From NCBI GenBank assembly GCA_965228955.1, contig OZ245848.1, positions 2,356,001 to 2,420,000 of the forward strand: DNA of 64,000 nucleotides, written 5' to 3'. The notes under the pieces are model-generated. The model made no database searches. It was given only the letters and a program-made list of their open reading frames with translations, and was not told the origin of the DNA. The translations under genes and the position numbers were made by a program. Of this stretch, positions 17,137 through 26,504 are shown piece after piece (the stretch's first letter is position 1; the number at the start of each line of letters is the position of its first letter). The stretch comes from JANSWY01 sp965228955 (GTDB lineage Bacteria > Bacteroidota > Bacteroidia > Cytophagales > Cyclobacteriaceae).

Positions 17137-19932
17137 ATGAAAAGTAGTAGTACTAAGATCCGTGGTTGGATCATTCAAAACAGTTATGGGCAATTAAGAA
17201 TACTCTTAGTTGCCATAATGATAGTTATCATGAGTATTTCAGCTACAGCTCAGACTGTTGTAGAAAAGTATGGTAGACTTCAAAAGTTTGGTTCGCACAT
17301 ATGTGCGGAGGATGGGGAGCAAATATCTCTGGCAGGTAACAGCTATTTTTGGAGTAATTGGGGTGGCACTTATTACAATTCTAATTCCGTTGATTTCTTG
17401 GTTGATGAAATGCAGACATCAATTATTAGAGCAGCAATGGGAATAAGTACTCATGAAACTCCTGTCCCAGGTGGATATTTGCAGGATCAATCTGGCCAAA
17501 AAGCAATTGTAGAAGCGGTAATACAACAAGCAATTGAACGAGGCATTTATGTTATAATAGATTGGCATGTTGAAGGGGATACAAGAGATTGGAAATCAGA
17601 GGCCCAAGCCTTTTTCTCAGAGATGGCTCAGAAATATGGGCATCAACCTAATATCATTTATGAAATTTGGAATGAACCCACCCAGAATAATTGGCATACA
17701 GATATTCGGCCATACGCTGTAGACGTGATTAATAGTATAAGACAACATGATCCGGATAACCTGATCATTGTGGGCACAGAGACCTGGTCCCAAAGACCAG
17801 ATGATGCTTCTACCAATCAAATTAATGATCCAAACATTGCTTATACAATCCATTTCTACCCTGACGACCCGGGAATCGGTGAATTCCACCGACAGCAGTT
17901 AAGAGATAATGTAATTACTGCGATGAACAACGGAGCAGCAGTATTCGCAACAGAATGGGGACCTTCAGAAGCTGCACCAAATCCCGAAAGTGATATATGG
18001 ATGCAGTTTTTGCAGGATAATAGAATTAGCCACTGCATGTGGTCTGTGAATGATAAAATAGCGGATGGTGATTGGCAATGGTCAATTTTTGAACCAGGTA
18101 CTCCCGGAAATGGTCCATACACATTAAGAGGACCAGGCTTTTACTTACAAGACCTGATGATTAACTGGCCTTGGAAGGGTGGTGACCCAATTTCATGTAC
18201 AGCAGTAAATATACCCGGTAGATTAGAAGCAGAAGACTGGTGTGCCCAATCAGGAGTACAAACTGAAAACACAAGTGATAGTGGAGGTGGACTTAATGTG
18301 GGCTGGATTAACTCAGGTGATTGGATGGAGTACTTAATAAATGTTCAGAATAACGGTGCTTATCAGATTGATTTCAGAATCGCAGCAGCAGGTTCGGCTT
18401 CCAAATCATTTGATGTCCTGTTGGACGGCTCAGTTGTGGAGACAGTAACTTTTGATGGTACAGGTGGGTGGCAAAATTGGATAACTGAATCTACTTCAAT
18501 TAACCTTACTCAGGGAGAGCATACTTTAAGAATTGAGGCACAAACAGATGGTTTTAACATGAATTATCTGGATTTTGATAGTGGGTGTAATGATCCGGAT
18601 CTTTCAAATATTGTAATCACTCCAGGGAATACAACTTTAGAAATAGGCCAGACAATTGATTTCGATGTAGTAGGCAATGATGGATGTGGTAATCCTGTCA
18701 GTGTAAATCCTACTTGGTCAGGAACAGATGCGAATGGAGTATTTACTGCTTCAGCAATTGGGAATTTTCAAGTTGGTGCATCGGTTTCAGGATTTACTGA
18801 TCAGGTTACTGTTACTGTTGTTGATAATAACACAAATATGCTATCCAATGGGAATTTCGTAAATGGAGACTCTGATTGGTCAAGTTATGTTAACAGTGCT
18901 GCAAATGCTGCATTATCAGTTACAAATGGTGAGTTTAATGGATCGGTATTTAATGGAGGAACCGCCAATTGGCATGTTCAGTGGTATCAGGGTGGAGTAA
19001 CAATTGAGCAAGGACATTCATATTCATTGACTTTTGAAGCACGATCAAACTCAAACAGATCAATAGTGGTAAATGTCGAGAAAAATGTAGACCCGTGGAC
19101 TTCATATAACAGTGAGAGTTTTGGGCTTAGCGATCAAATGGAATCCTATGGCTACACATTTACTATGAATGATGTCTCAGATATTAACTCTAGGGTTCTA
19201 TTTAATCTGGGGGGAGCTTCTGGGGATGTAATCATAGATAATGTGGTTTTGATTGACAATGGCGGATCAAACCCATCATGGTCGCAACTTATACAAGCTG
19301 AAGACTTCTCAGTAATGGATGGTGTACAAACTCAGACAACTTCAGATGCCGGTGGTGGATTAAATGTGGGATGGCTTGATAATGGTGATTGGATGTCATT
19401 CCACGATATTAACATACCATCTTCCGGTAGTTACACAGTCTCATATCGTGTAGCCAGCAATGGATCAGGGGGAGAGCTACAATTGGAACAAGCTGGAGGT
19501 GGTACTATTTATGGAACAATAGCAGTTCCAGGTACAGGCGGTTGGCAAAATTGGACCACTATTTCACATATCGTTAGTCTGGATGCAGGAATGCAGGATT
19601 TAGCAATTAGCATTCCAAATGGAGGATGGAACCTAAACTGGTTTGAAATAAGTTCAAATACCAACGCCAGGGTAGAGGATGAAGTAATAAATGAGACCGA
19701 AAAGCAAATATCCGTTTATCCTATTCCGGCTAGAAACTCACTAAATATCCAAGGAGCTTCAAACAGTCTTAGATCATTTAAAATAGTTAGTATCGATGGA
19801 AAGGTTCTGATTAATTCTAGTATTAAGGATTCTTCAAAACTAAAAATAGATATATCTGATATTCAAACTGGTGTGTATTTGTTGCAGTTGGTTGGTGAGG
19901 ATATACAAACTATAAGGTTTGTGAAGATTTAG
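17137..19932 (+). CDS. Multi-modular GH5 cellulase with CBMs and T9SS tail
   Basis: A secreted endoglucanase of 931 aa. A long signal region (cleavage near ATAQ, ~38) precedes a GH5 domain (~45-330, GH5_2-like) with VIIDWHVEGD, acid/base Glu in YEIWNEPT (~179) and nucleophile Glu in FATEWGPS (~272). Then come a CBM6 (~355-480: RLEAEDW, GGGLNVGWINSGDWMEY), an Ig-like domain (~485-565), a CBM4/9-like domain (~567-705: NMLSNGNFVNGDSDW), a second CBM6 (~710-840: GGGLNVGWLDNGDWMSF) and a type A T9SS sorting domain (~855-931: VYPIPARNSLNI ... GVYLLQLV). The T9SS tail predicts export to the cell surface. It is alone in its transcription unit, with a terminator directly after it. Confidence 0.94.
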   Translation: MKSSSTKIRGWIIQNSYGQLRILLVAIMIVIMSISATAQTVVEKYGRLQKFGSHICAEDGEQISLAGNSYFWSNWGGTYYNSNSVDFLVDEMQTSIIRAAMGISTHETPVPGGYLQDQSGQKAIVEAVIQQAIERGIYVIIDWHVEGDTRDWKSEAQAFFSEMAQKYGHQPNIIYEIWNEPTQNNWHTDIRPYAVDVINSIRQHDPDNLIIVGTETWSQRPDDASTNQINDPNIAYTIHFYPDDPGIGEFHRQQLRDNVITAMNNGAAVFATEWGPSEAAPNPESDIWMQFLQDNRISHCMWSVNDKIADGDWQWSIFEPGTPGNGPYTLRGPGFYLQDLMINWPWKGGDPISCTAVNIPGRLEAEDWCAQSGVQTENTSDSGGGLNVGWINSGDWMEYLINVQNNGAYQIDFRIAAAGSASKSFDVLLDGSVVETVTFDGTGGWQNWITESTSINLTQGEHTLRIEAQTDGFNMNYLDFDSGCNDPDLSNIVITPGNTTLEIGQTIDFDVVGNDGCGNPVSVNPTWSGTDANGVFTASAIGNFQVGASVSGFTDQVTVTVVDNNTNMLSNGNFVNGDSDWSSYVNSAANAALSVTNGEFNGSVFNGGTANWHVQWYQGGVTIEQGHSYSLTFEARSNSNRSIVVNVEKNVDPWTSYNSESFGLSDQMESYGYTFTMNDVSDINSRVLFNLGGASGDVIIDNVVLIDNGGSNPSWSQLIQAEDFSVMDGVQTQTTSDAGGGLNVGWLDNGDWMSFHDINIPSSGSYTVSYRVASNGSGGELQLEQAGGGTIYGTIAVPGTGGWQNWTTISHIVSLDAGMQDLAISIPNGGWNLNWFEISSNTNARVEDEVINETEKQISVYPIPARNSLNIQGASNSLRSFKIVSIDGKVLINSSIKDSSKLKIDISDIQTGVYLLQLVGEDIQTIRFVKI

Positions 19933-19963
19933 ATGCTATCGCACAAATTAGTTGTTTTGGAAG

Positions 19964-19993
19964 ACCCTGGTATTTATCAGGGTTTTCTTTTTT
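19964..19993 (+). terminator. Intrinsic terminator after the GH5 gene
   Basis: ACCCTG (19964-19969) and CAGGGT (19978-19983) form a 6-bp stem with an 8-nt loop, followed by a T-rich run with one interrupting C that ends at 19993. It lies 31 bp after the GH5 stop and 4 bp before the stop of the convergent DUF3574 gene. Confidence 0.75.
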
Positions 19994-19996
19994 GTA

Positions 19997-20368
19997 TCAT
20001 TTGAAGTATGCCCTTACCGGAATGTCGACTTGCAACACACTTTCTTGTTGGAATTGCGTTTTGTAAAGATTGATAAGTGAATCAAGCTTGTTGACCTCAT
20101 TCTTTTTGTGAAGATAAATAAGCATAATTGAATTTTCAGGAAACTCTTCTCCTTCACTATTTCTCCAATATCCTTTTGCAGTTACTTCCGTGTAGCCGGT
20201 GAGTATCTTGTTGACATGATTCTCTTTGAAAACCTCCCAATCCTCATAAGAGATTGGTCCATCTGCATTTGACAAACCAAAGTATAATTCAGTTCTAACA
20301 TATCCAGAGGAGCTACGACATCCGAAACATGCAATGATTAAAATGATAGTTAAAACCTTGATCTTCAT
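19997..20368 (-). CDS. DUF3574-type lipoprotein
   Basis: A 123-aa protein with a lipoprotein signal (ACFGC, Cys17). The remainder matches what I know of the DUF3574 family: RTELYFGLSNADGPISYEDW, then a GYWRNSEGEEFPENS stretch and IMLIYLH. The family has no established function. Its ATG overlaps the stop of the LytTR regulator gene by one base (TAATG), so it is the third gene of the LytS-LytTR operon and probably works with that system, for example as an envelope sensor accessory (inference). Confidence 0.78.
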   Translation of the reverse strand: MKIKVLTIILIIACFGCRSSSGYVRTELYFGLSNADGPISYEDWEVFKENHVNKILTGYTEVTAKGYWRNSEGEEFPENSIMLIYLHKKNEVNKLDSLINLYKTQFQQESVLQVDIPVRAYFK

Positions 20369-21084
20369 TAGCGAGGGAATTTCACTTTTTCATAAAACAA
20401 CTCCCGATAGTTCTCACTGATGGGTAGTTTGTGTTCTCCAATATTTATTCGGTGATGTTCAACTGAGTCAATCTTGGCAAGATTAACGATATAAGACTTA
20501 TGAATTCTAACAAATTGTTGATTATCTAATTGATCCATGATCTCAGTCATACTTGACAAAGCTAATGTCATCTTCTCAGTTGTATGCACTTCAACATAAT
20601 TGCCCGCTCCTTTAAGAAACATTATTTCTACAAAGTCAATTCTTCTTAACTGATGGCCATCTTTGATGAATAAGTATTGATTTCGTTCGCTAGAGACTGT
20701 TTCTTTAGCAACTGCAGTAGAGTTAACCTTATTGAGTGATTTATAGACTTTTGAGGCTGCTTGTTGAAATCTGCTAAATTCTATTGGTTTTAAAAGGTAG
20801 TCCGTTACTTCAAGACCAAAACCTTCAACAGCATACTCTGAGTACGCAGTAGTTAAAATAACAAATGGACGAATTGGCAGGGATTTGATGAACTGCATTC
20901 CAGTCATCTTGGGCATATTGATGTCAAGGAATAGTAAATCAACCTCATTATCCATTACATATTGAAATGCCTCCTTTGGATTCCTGAAAATCGCCAGGAG
21001 TTCCAGGTAGGGTGTATCATTGATGTACTCTTGCATGATATCCAGTGCCCTTGGTTCGTCATCTACTGCTATACACTTGATCAC
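20368..21084 (-). CDS. LytTR-family response regulator
   Basis: A 238-aa response regulator with a receiver domain (AVDDEP; phospho-acceptor Asp in LLFLDINMP, ~54; LLKPI) and a LytTR DNA-binding domain (~135-235: YLFIKDGHQLRRIDFVEI, FVRIHKSYIVNL, ISENYREL). It overlaps the kinase gene upstream by 4 bp and the DUF3574 lipoprotein gene downstream by 1 bp. No clear 21-bp direct repeat was found near the operon, so its target is unknown. Confidence 0.93.
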   Translation of the reverse strand: MIKCIAVDDEPRALDIMQEYINDTPYLELLAIFRNPKEAFQYVMDNEVDLLFLDINMPKMTGMQFIKSLPIRPFVILTTAYSEYAVEGFGLEVTDYLLKPIEFSRFQQAASKVYKSLNKVNSTAVAKETVSSERNQYLFIKDGHQLRRIDFVEIMFLKGAGNYVEVHTTEKMTLALSSMTEIMDQLDNQQFVRIHKSYIVNLAKIDSVEHHRINIGEHKLPISENYRELFYEKVKFPR

Positions 21085-22145
21085 CCAATCTTTAATTTAA
21101 ATATTACAGAAAATTCTTTTAGACCGTCATCTATATCCAAGCTGTAATTAGTGCCATAGATTAGCTTCAACCGGCGCTCTATATTTTGTAAACCAATTCC
21201 ACTATAGTGTAAAGTTCTATCAGTTTTGTGATTACTATTTACAACTTTGAATTCCAATTCATACATTCTTGTGACCAAACTGATTTTGATATACGATTCT
21301 TCATCTAAATCCAACCCATGTTTGAAAGCATTCTCTACAAAAGGAATAAATAGGAGAGGAGCAATCTTTGTCTCTTCGTTATAATCATTACATTCCAATT
21401 CAATAGAAAACGGATCATCATCACTTAGTCTAAGTTTTTCAAGTTCAATATAACTTTTCAAGAAATCAACTTCTTTCTTCAGGCTTATTTTCTCAACGTT
21501 GGAATCATAGATCATATATCTCATCAAATGGGATAATCTGGAGATGCCATCAGTGAGTGACTCATTTGATTGCTTCCTTGCTTCTGCGTATAAATTGTTT
21601 AATGTGTTGAACAGAAAATGTGGGTTGGTTTGATTCTTTAAAAACTGTAATTCCGACTTTACTTGTTCTTCCTTTGCCTTACGAGAGAATTCTTCCTGTT
21701 GTCTCTGATTGTGAATAAGTCGGTAGGCAAATGCACAAATAAGAACAAATACATGAATTAAAGTTGAGTAACCTATAAGTGCAAATGGCTTTGCCATGAA
21801 TTTTTCTGGCTCATATGATTTGAGTAATAATATTCCGGAAAGGCCAATTAAGAGAGTGATAGTAAAAATCACCGGAGGAATAAGCTTATCACTTGTTGCT
21901 TTTATTGTTTTCTTATTTGGAAAAACTACTAATGTCAATCCATAGAATAAGACCATTTTAAGCGATGTGTCCCAGATTATATAATAAGCGTAAGGCCAAT
22001 TGAAATCTCTAATATATTCTACCGAACCATCAATTGATTTAAACGTGAAGAACCTAACGCTGAAGTTTTGAATCCCAAAATAAATAAGCAATACCCAAAG
22101 TATGGCTTGAGCGATTATTGCTATGTATTTACCGGAATTGTTCAT
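21081..22145 (-). CDS. LytS-type sensor histidine kinase
   Basis: A 354-aa His_kinase-class membrane kinase. Four hydrophobic segments in residues ~8-140 are separated by short loops; the one between the first two (~28-50) is the longest. A coiled segment precedes the motif KNQTNPHFLFNTLNNLY (phospho-acceptor His). The ATPase part has PLLFIPFVENAFKHG and GIGLQNIERRLKLIYG. It overlaps its regulator by 4 bp. The 216-bp region upstream, shared with the serine hydrolase gene, contains the run AATCAATCAATCAA near 22157-22170. Confidence 0.92.
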   Translation of the reverse strand: MNNSGKYIAIIAQAILWVLLIYFGIQNFSVRFFTFKSIDGSVEYIRDFNWPYAYYIIWDTSLKMVLFYGLTLVVFPNKKTIKATSDKLIPPVIFTITLLIGLSGILLLKSYEPEKFMAKPFALIGYSTLIHVFVLICAFAYRLIHNQRQQEEFSRKAKEEQVKSELQFLKNQTNPHFLFNTLNNLYAEARKQSNESLTDGISRLSHLMRYMIYDSNVEKISLKKEVDFLKSYIELEKLRLSDDDPFSIELECNDYNEETKIAPLLFIPFVENAFKHGLDLDEESYIKISLVTRMYELEFKVVNSNHKTDRTLHYSGIGLQNIERRLKLIYGTNYSLDIDDGLKEFSVIFKLKIG

Positions 22146-22361
22146 TGAGGTAATTTAATCAATCAATCAACCTGATTGGTTCCAAATGTGACATAACCGT
22201 CTATTTGTTGTTTGAACTCCCAATATCATCATTTGAATTATTTCACACTGTCATTGACCAAATTGAAATCATGTTTTTAGGAGCATGTATAATCAATTTT
22301 ATGGTATCAGGTAATAGTACCTTATTTGGGTTGATAATTCAAAAACTCAAAATCAAAAGAC

Positions 22362-23462
22362 ATGAAAAAACAACTAATTATTTATTGCATGATTCTGGCA
22401 AGCATTACTCAAAGTTTTGGTCAGAGAAGAATGAAGGCTGAGCCATTCGAAAGTATTGAAGTTGCAAAATCCTGGGTGGAAGCAGAGGCAGAAGCTGAGC
22501 AGTTTTCAGGGACTGTTTTGGTTATTCAAAATGGTAAGGAAGTTTGGCGGCAAGCATATGGATATTCAGATCAGAACACAAAATCGAAAAACAAAATTGA
22601 TACTAAGTTCAATCTTGGGAGTATCAATAAAACTTTTACTGCAGTTGCAACAGTTCAACTCATTGAACGAGGCAAATTAGGTTTAGAGGATAGAGCAATT
22701 GATTACATACCAGAGTTGAAGAAGATTGAATTTGCAAATGAAATCACGATCAGGCATTTACTAACGATGACTTCAGGGTTAGGCTTTTATTGGGAATCAG
22801 ATCTTTTTAAAGATCAGAAGTCTAACCTTCGGGAAATGGAAGACTATCTACCAATTATTCTAGAAAGTAAACTGAGTTTTAAACCAGGCGCATCAAGGCA
22901 ATACAGTAATACGGGTTATGAGATTCTTGGACTGATTATTCAAAGAGTTTCAGGTATTAACTACTACGAATATGTTCGTGATAATGTCTACAAGGTGGCT
23001 GATATGAATAATACAGATGCATATGAGAAAGATAAACCAGTTAAGAACCTGGCAAGAAGCTATAGTAAATATGAAGAAGATGAGTTAATCAATTTTAGAG
23101 ACCCTAAGAAGGGACCATATGAAAATGACGCTACAGATTGGATTGCTGTGAAAGGTACTGCAGCTGGTGGCGGATATTCTACAGTTGAGGATATGTTGGC
23201 CTATATGAAAGCTTTGAATTCAAATAAGCTTATTTCGAAGAAGTATACTGACATGCTTATCAATCGTTTTGAAAAATTGGATACCAGATCAGATAACTAC
23301 ATGGCTGGTGGTGGGGCTCCAGGAATCAATGCATTTGTGATGGCCAATTTTAAGAATGATAACTATATCATAGTGTTGTCCAATTTTGATCCGCCTACTG
23401 CAAGCAAATTAGCATTAAGATTGGATAAGACTCTAAATCCTGATGAAAGTGTCAATGAATAA
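22362..23462 (+). CDS. Secreted serine hydrolase (beta-lactamase/DD-peptidase fold)
   Basis: A 366-aa penicillin-binding-protein-like hydrolase of the class C beta-lactamase family. Signal peptide 1-20 (cleavage after SFGQ). The nucleophile motif SxxK is S-I-N-K (~87-90) in FNLGSINKTFTAVATVQL, and the YxN motif is in QYSNTGYEILG (~180). The third motif, usually HxG or KTG, appears as the degenerate GGGAPGINAF late in the chain. Members act as D-aminopeptidases, esterases or peptidoglycan peptidases, and which applies is not visible. It has its own transcription unit between the LytTR operon and the chemoreceptor gene. Confidence 0.88.
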   Translation: MKKQLIIYCMILASITQSFGQRRMKAEPFESIEVAKSWVEAEAEAEQFSGTVLVIQNGKEVWRQAYGYSDQNTKSKNKIDTKFNLGSINKTFTAVATVQLIERGKLGLEDRAIDYIPELKKIEFANEITIRHLLTMTSGLGFYWESDLFKDQKSNLREMEDYLPIILESKLSFKPGASRQYSNTGYEILGLIIQRVSGINYYEYVRDNVYKVADMNNTDAYEKDKPVKNLARSYSKYEEDELINFRDPKKGPYENDATDWIAVKGTAAGGGYSTVEDMLAYMKALNSNKLISKKYTDMLINRFEKLDTRSDNYMAGGGAPGINAFVMANFKNDNYIIVLSNFDPPTASKLALRLDKTLNPDESVNE

Positions 23463-23530
23463 ACTATTGGAAATTCTGATTAAATGTAAAATTCTCATGT
23501 TCCAAAATCAGATTTGAGTCTATCTCGGGG

Positions 23531-23559
23531 TTTGGTACTTGCGATCTGAATTATGTTTG
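23531..23559 (+). promoter_or_regulatory. Promoter of the chemoreceptor gene (Bacteroidota type)
   Basis: TTTG at 23531-23534, a 17-nt spacer, then TATGTTTG (23552-23559), an exact match to the TAnnTTTG -7 consensus of the Bacteroidota primary sigma factor. The spacer is 2 nt shorter than the usual 19. A start near 23566 would give a leader of about 28 nt. Confidence 0.5.
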
Positions 23560-23593
23560 CTTATCTTATGAACAGGACATTCAATTCACCAGC

Positions 23594-25549
23594 ATGTTAT
23601 CAAATCTTTCCATTCGACAAAGAATGATGGTGTTGATATTGGGAACAACCCTTATCAGTTACCTAGTAATATTTGGATTTATTATCAGTTCAGTGAGAAA
23701 AAAGGCACTGGAAGAAGGCCAGAAAACAGCCATCATGGCCGCTGAAAAGAAAGCTAATGAGGTAAAGGCACAATTAGATGATGATATGGCAGTGGCAAGA
23801 ACGTTGGTTGATGGACTAACCGAATTGTTGACTTTGCCAGACAACCTTCAAGATGACCATATTAAAGGATATTTCACAAAGGTTTTAAGAAACAACCCAA
23901 ATTACGATCATGTTTGGAGTCTCATAGATTTAAAATATTTAGATCCAAATTGGGGAGACAGAATAGGGGCTAGAGACTATGTGTTAGCCAAAATCAATGA
24001 ACAGGAACTAGAAGAACGAAAAACACTGAAGTTTACTGATGGAGAAGGGGAGTACGATTTCTATAAATCATATAAGAGAAGTCTGAAAGAGGAAATACCG
24101 GAACCATATTCATTTGTGAAGCAATTTGAGGGGTTAAAAGATTCTGTTTGGGGAACTTCAGTAGCAGGGAAAGTTATTCATAATAATCAGGTGGTTGGAG
24201 TTGTTGGTGCCTATATATTACTAGGTGGGCAAACTGCGGATGATGGGGGATATTTTAATGAAATGACCGAATTCCAAACCTATCAAAATGCATATTCCTT
24301 CTTGACAACTCAGAATGGTACTATTGTCGCTCACCCAGACAAAGACATGCTAAGGGAAAACATGTCAAAACTTTCTGTAGTGAATGCATTAACTGATGAA
24401 GACAGAGCAAAGTTGGATGAAGGAATCTCTATTTCAGAACCAATTTATGATGAAGTTCTTAAGAAGGAACTATTAGCTTCTTTTACCCATGTTCCCATTG
24501 GTCGAACTACTACCAAATGGTTGGTATGTACTGTAGTACCTGTAGATGAAATAATGAAGCCATATAATGATACATTTCAAACCATCATATTTGTGCTTGT
24601 TATTGGACTGGTAATCATTATTGGATTTATATTTTACACAGCCTCTACTATTACAAATTCACTCTCAAGATCAAAAGCATTGCTTGAAGACCTTGTGGAG
24701 GGGAAATTGGACAGTTCACAAAAAATACAAGTAAAGGGTAAGGATGAATTAAGCAAAATCGCAATGTCAGTTAATCAACTTTTTGATTCTCTTGATGAGA
24801 AGGCAAGGTTTGCCAAGGAAATTGGAGATGGAAACCTGGAAGCTAGAAATCTTACGGTTTCAAAGAATGACGTTTTGGGTCAATCCCTGAAGCAAATGCA
24901 GGCAAGTCTAAAACAGGCTATTGGAGATATTAAGTCATTAATCAATGCATCCGAAAGTATTTCTAATAGTGTTGTTACTCAAGCTGAAAATATCAATCAA
25001 ACAGCTGTAGAAGGTTCAGAAACCAGTAATGAAGGTTTGAGGTTGGTAGACAATATGAATGAAAGTATGTCGGAGATTTCAACCTTTTCAGCAGACACAT
25101 CAGCTTCATTTAAGGTGCTGGAGACTCGTTCTAAAGAAATTACCAAAGTTGTGAAGGTGATAACCGATCTGTCAAACCAAACAAACCTGTTGGCTATCAA
25201 TGCAGCAATTCAAGCATCGAGAGCAGGAGAGGCGGGTAAAGGCTTTGCTGTGGTTGCTAATGAGATTAGAAGGTTAGCAGAGAACTCTGCTGGTTCTGCA
25301 AAAAGCATTTCCAAGTTGACTGAACAAATAGCACTCGATACCAAATCGGCATCAGAAATGTTACAACAAATGACAGAGAGTATTAAAAATGGCGAATCAG
25401 CTACCTCAAATACTTCTGAGGCATTTAAGTCAATATCTGATTCAGTGAATAAGACTTTATCAATGTCTCAATCAATATTAGGAGTTGCAAAACAACAGAT
25501 TAGCAATATTCAGGAGGTTGCAAGAAATACTGAAAATATGGTTGTATAA
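23594..25549 (+). CDS. Methyl-accepting chemotaxis protein with periplasmic Cache-type domain
   Basis: A 651-aa chemoreceptor. TM1 (~12-33) and TM2 (~326-350) flank a ~290-residue periplasmic region of double-Cache type. After TM2 come a HAMP domain (~350-405) and a second HAMP-like repeat (ARFAKEIGDGNLEAR ... DVLGQSLKQMQ, ~405-440), then the signalling coiled coil with the conserved hairpin tip (DLSNQTNLLAINAAIQASRA, ~530-550). The arm after the tip is ~100 residues and there is no C-terminal NWETF-type tether. No CheA, CheW or CheR gene is nearby. In a gliding bacterium such a receptor may steer gliding rather than flagella (inference). Confidence 0.93.
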   Translation: MLSNLSIRQRMMVLILGTTLISYLVIFGFIISSVRKKALEEGQKTAIMAAEKKANEVKAQLDDDMAVARTLVDGLTELLTLPDNLQDDHIKGYFTKVLRNNPNYDHVWSLIDLKYLDPNWGDRIGARDYVLAKINEQELEERKTLKFTDGEGEYDFYKSYKRSLKEEIPEPYSFVKQFEGLKDSVWGTSVAGKVIHNNQVVGVVGAYILLGGQTADDGGYFNEMTEFQTYQNAYSFLTTQNGTIVAHPDKDMLRENMSKLSVVNALTDEDRAKLDEGISISEPIYDEVLKKELLASFTHVPIGRTTTKWLVCTVVPVDEIMKPYNDTFQTIIFVLVIGLVIIIGFIFYTASTITNSLSRSKALLEDLVEGKLDSSQKIQVKGKDELSKIAMSVNQLFDSLDEKARFAKEIGDGNLEARNLTVSKNDVLGQSLKQMQASLKQAIGDIKSLINASESISNSVVTQAENINQTAVEGSETSNEGLRLVDNMNESMSEISTFSADTSASFKVLETRSKEITKVVKVITDLSNQTNLLAINAAIQASRAGEAGKGFAVVANEIRRLAENSAGSAKSISKLTEQIALDTKSASEMLQQMTESIKNGESATSNTSEAFKSISDSVNKTLSMSQSILGVAKQQISNIQEVARNTENMVV

Positions 25550-25580
25550 AGAGCTGGCGGTTGAGCTCTTATGTGTTTTT
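25549..25580 (+). terminator. Terminator-like hairpin after the chemoreceptor gene
   Basis: AAGAGCT (25549-25555) and AGCTCTT (25564-25570) form a 7-bp stem with an 8-nt loop, followed after ATGTG by five T (25576-25580). It begins on the stop codon of the chemoreceptor gene and ends at the stop of the convergent metalloprotease gene. Confidence 0.5.
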
Positions 25581-26418
25581 AGTATAGATAATTAAGCGCA
25601 TTTATATCATCACTGGAAAACGGTCTGTCGCCACCATCAGAGCACGCTAGCATCCATGATTCAGCCGCTCTTCTAACATCTCTGCTCGTTCTAGGTGTTC
25701 CAGGTATGTAAACAGCACCAACACTGCTGGCACCTTCATTTGGTCCCCATGGTTCTTTTCCACAACTAATTCTTCTGTTGAAGTAATCAGTGTGCCTAAA
25801 ACCAATTGCATGTCCAATTTCATGAGCAATAACAGTTGCAGCGTCCGCTCTTTGATTAGAAGAATTGTAGTAATACGTATTTAACTGAATAGGAGAAGCT
25901 GGATTTCCTGCGTTGGTTGGAAAACCTGCGGAAACTCCTAAAGTATTACTGACTTCATAAAAGGAAAGAATGTCAATATCTGCTCCAGGGCTGTTTGCTC
26001 TTTGAAATGTCATTTCAAGATTCAGTGTGTTGTACCTTGAAATTGCCAGGTCAAAAGAGTTTTGCATGTACGTCCCAAAACCAGGGTCCATGTAAACCGT
26101 GATTGTTCGTGGCATTCCGTCCACAAGGTTAGAAGTGTGATAGTGCTCTACCTCTGGAGTTTCTCCTGAGATGTGAATGCTTTCTTCTAATGATTGGATT
26201 TGGCTTTCCGTTAAGTAGATGTCATACTCTACCAGATAGCCATCCTGGAATCTTCTCATATCATCAGTAGAAAACCCAGCTGATTCCAATCTAGCAACAA
26301 CTTCACCGGGAATTTCAAACTGATCCTCAGAAAGAGATCCATTTTCGTTACATGATGTAGTTAATAAAGTGATAATAAATAGGCCTGCTAGGAGCCTTAG
26401 TGAATGTTTAGTTAGCAT
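25579..26418 (-). CDS. M57-type zinc metalloprotease (HEIGH motif), lipoprotein
   Basis: A 279-aa exported metallopeptidase. The N-terminus is a signal peptide with a lipobox-like end (TTSC, Cys23). Residues ~40-85 (VVARLESAGFSTDDMRRF, then YLVEYDIYL) resemble the propeptide of M57 / dual-action HEIGH peptidases. The catalytic motif AHEIGHAIGFRHTDYF is at ~198-213; the two His and Glu of HEIGH plus the later His form a metzincin-like site. Conserved Cys residues near the C-terminus may pair. It lies 86 bp downstream of the giant stalk-protein gene on the same strand and may be transcribed with it. The substrate is unknown. Confidence 0.87.
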   Translation of the reverse strand: MLTKHSLRLLAGLFIITLLTTSCNENGSLSEDQFEIPGEVVARLESAGFSTDDMRRFQDGYLVEYDIYLTESQIQSLEESIHISGETPEVEHYHTSNLVDGMPRTITVYMDPGFGTYMQNSFDLAISRYNTLNLEMTFQRANSPGADIDILSFYEVSNTLGVSAGFPTNAGNPASPIQLNTYYYNSSNQRADAATVIAHEIGHAIGFRHTDYFNRRISCGKEPWGPNEGASSVGAVYIPGTPRTSRDVRRAAESWMLACSDGGDRPFSSDDINALNYLY

Positions 26419-26504
26419 ATTGAATAATTTAAAATGTTTAACAATAGCTAAATCTTGATAAATTATTTTTGGATTGTTTTATAGAGCAGTAGACATGTGG
26501 TTGA

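Noticed and set aside
22205..22441. 78-codon frame overlapping the serine hydrolase start
   Set aside because: It overlaps the signal peptide of a well-supported gene in another frame and has no family features.
23462..23530. Alternative pairings TTGGAA/TTCCAA and TCTGATT/AATCAGA after the serine hydrolase gene
   Set aside because: The two pairings exclude each other, stems are short and no T-run follows; neither a terminator nor a switch can be supported.
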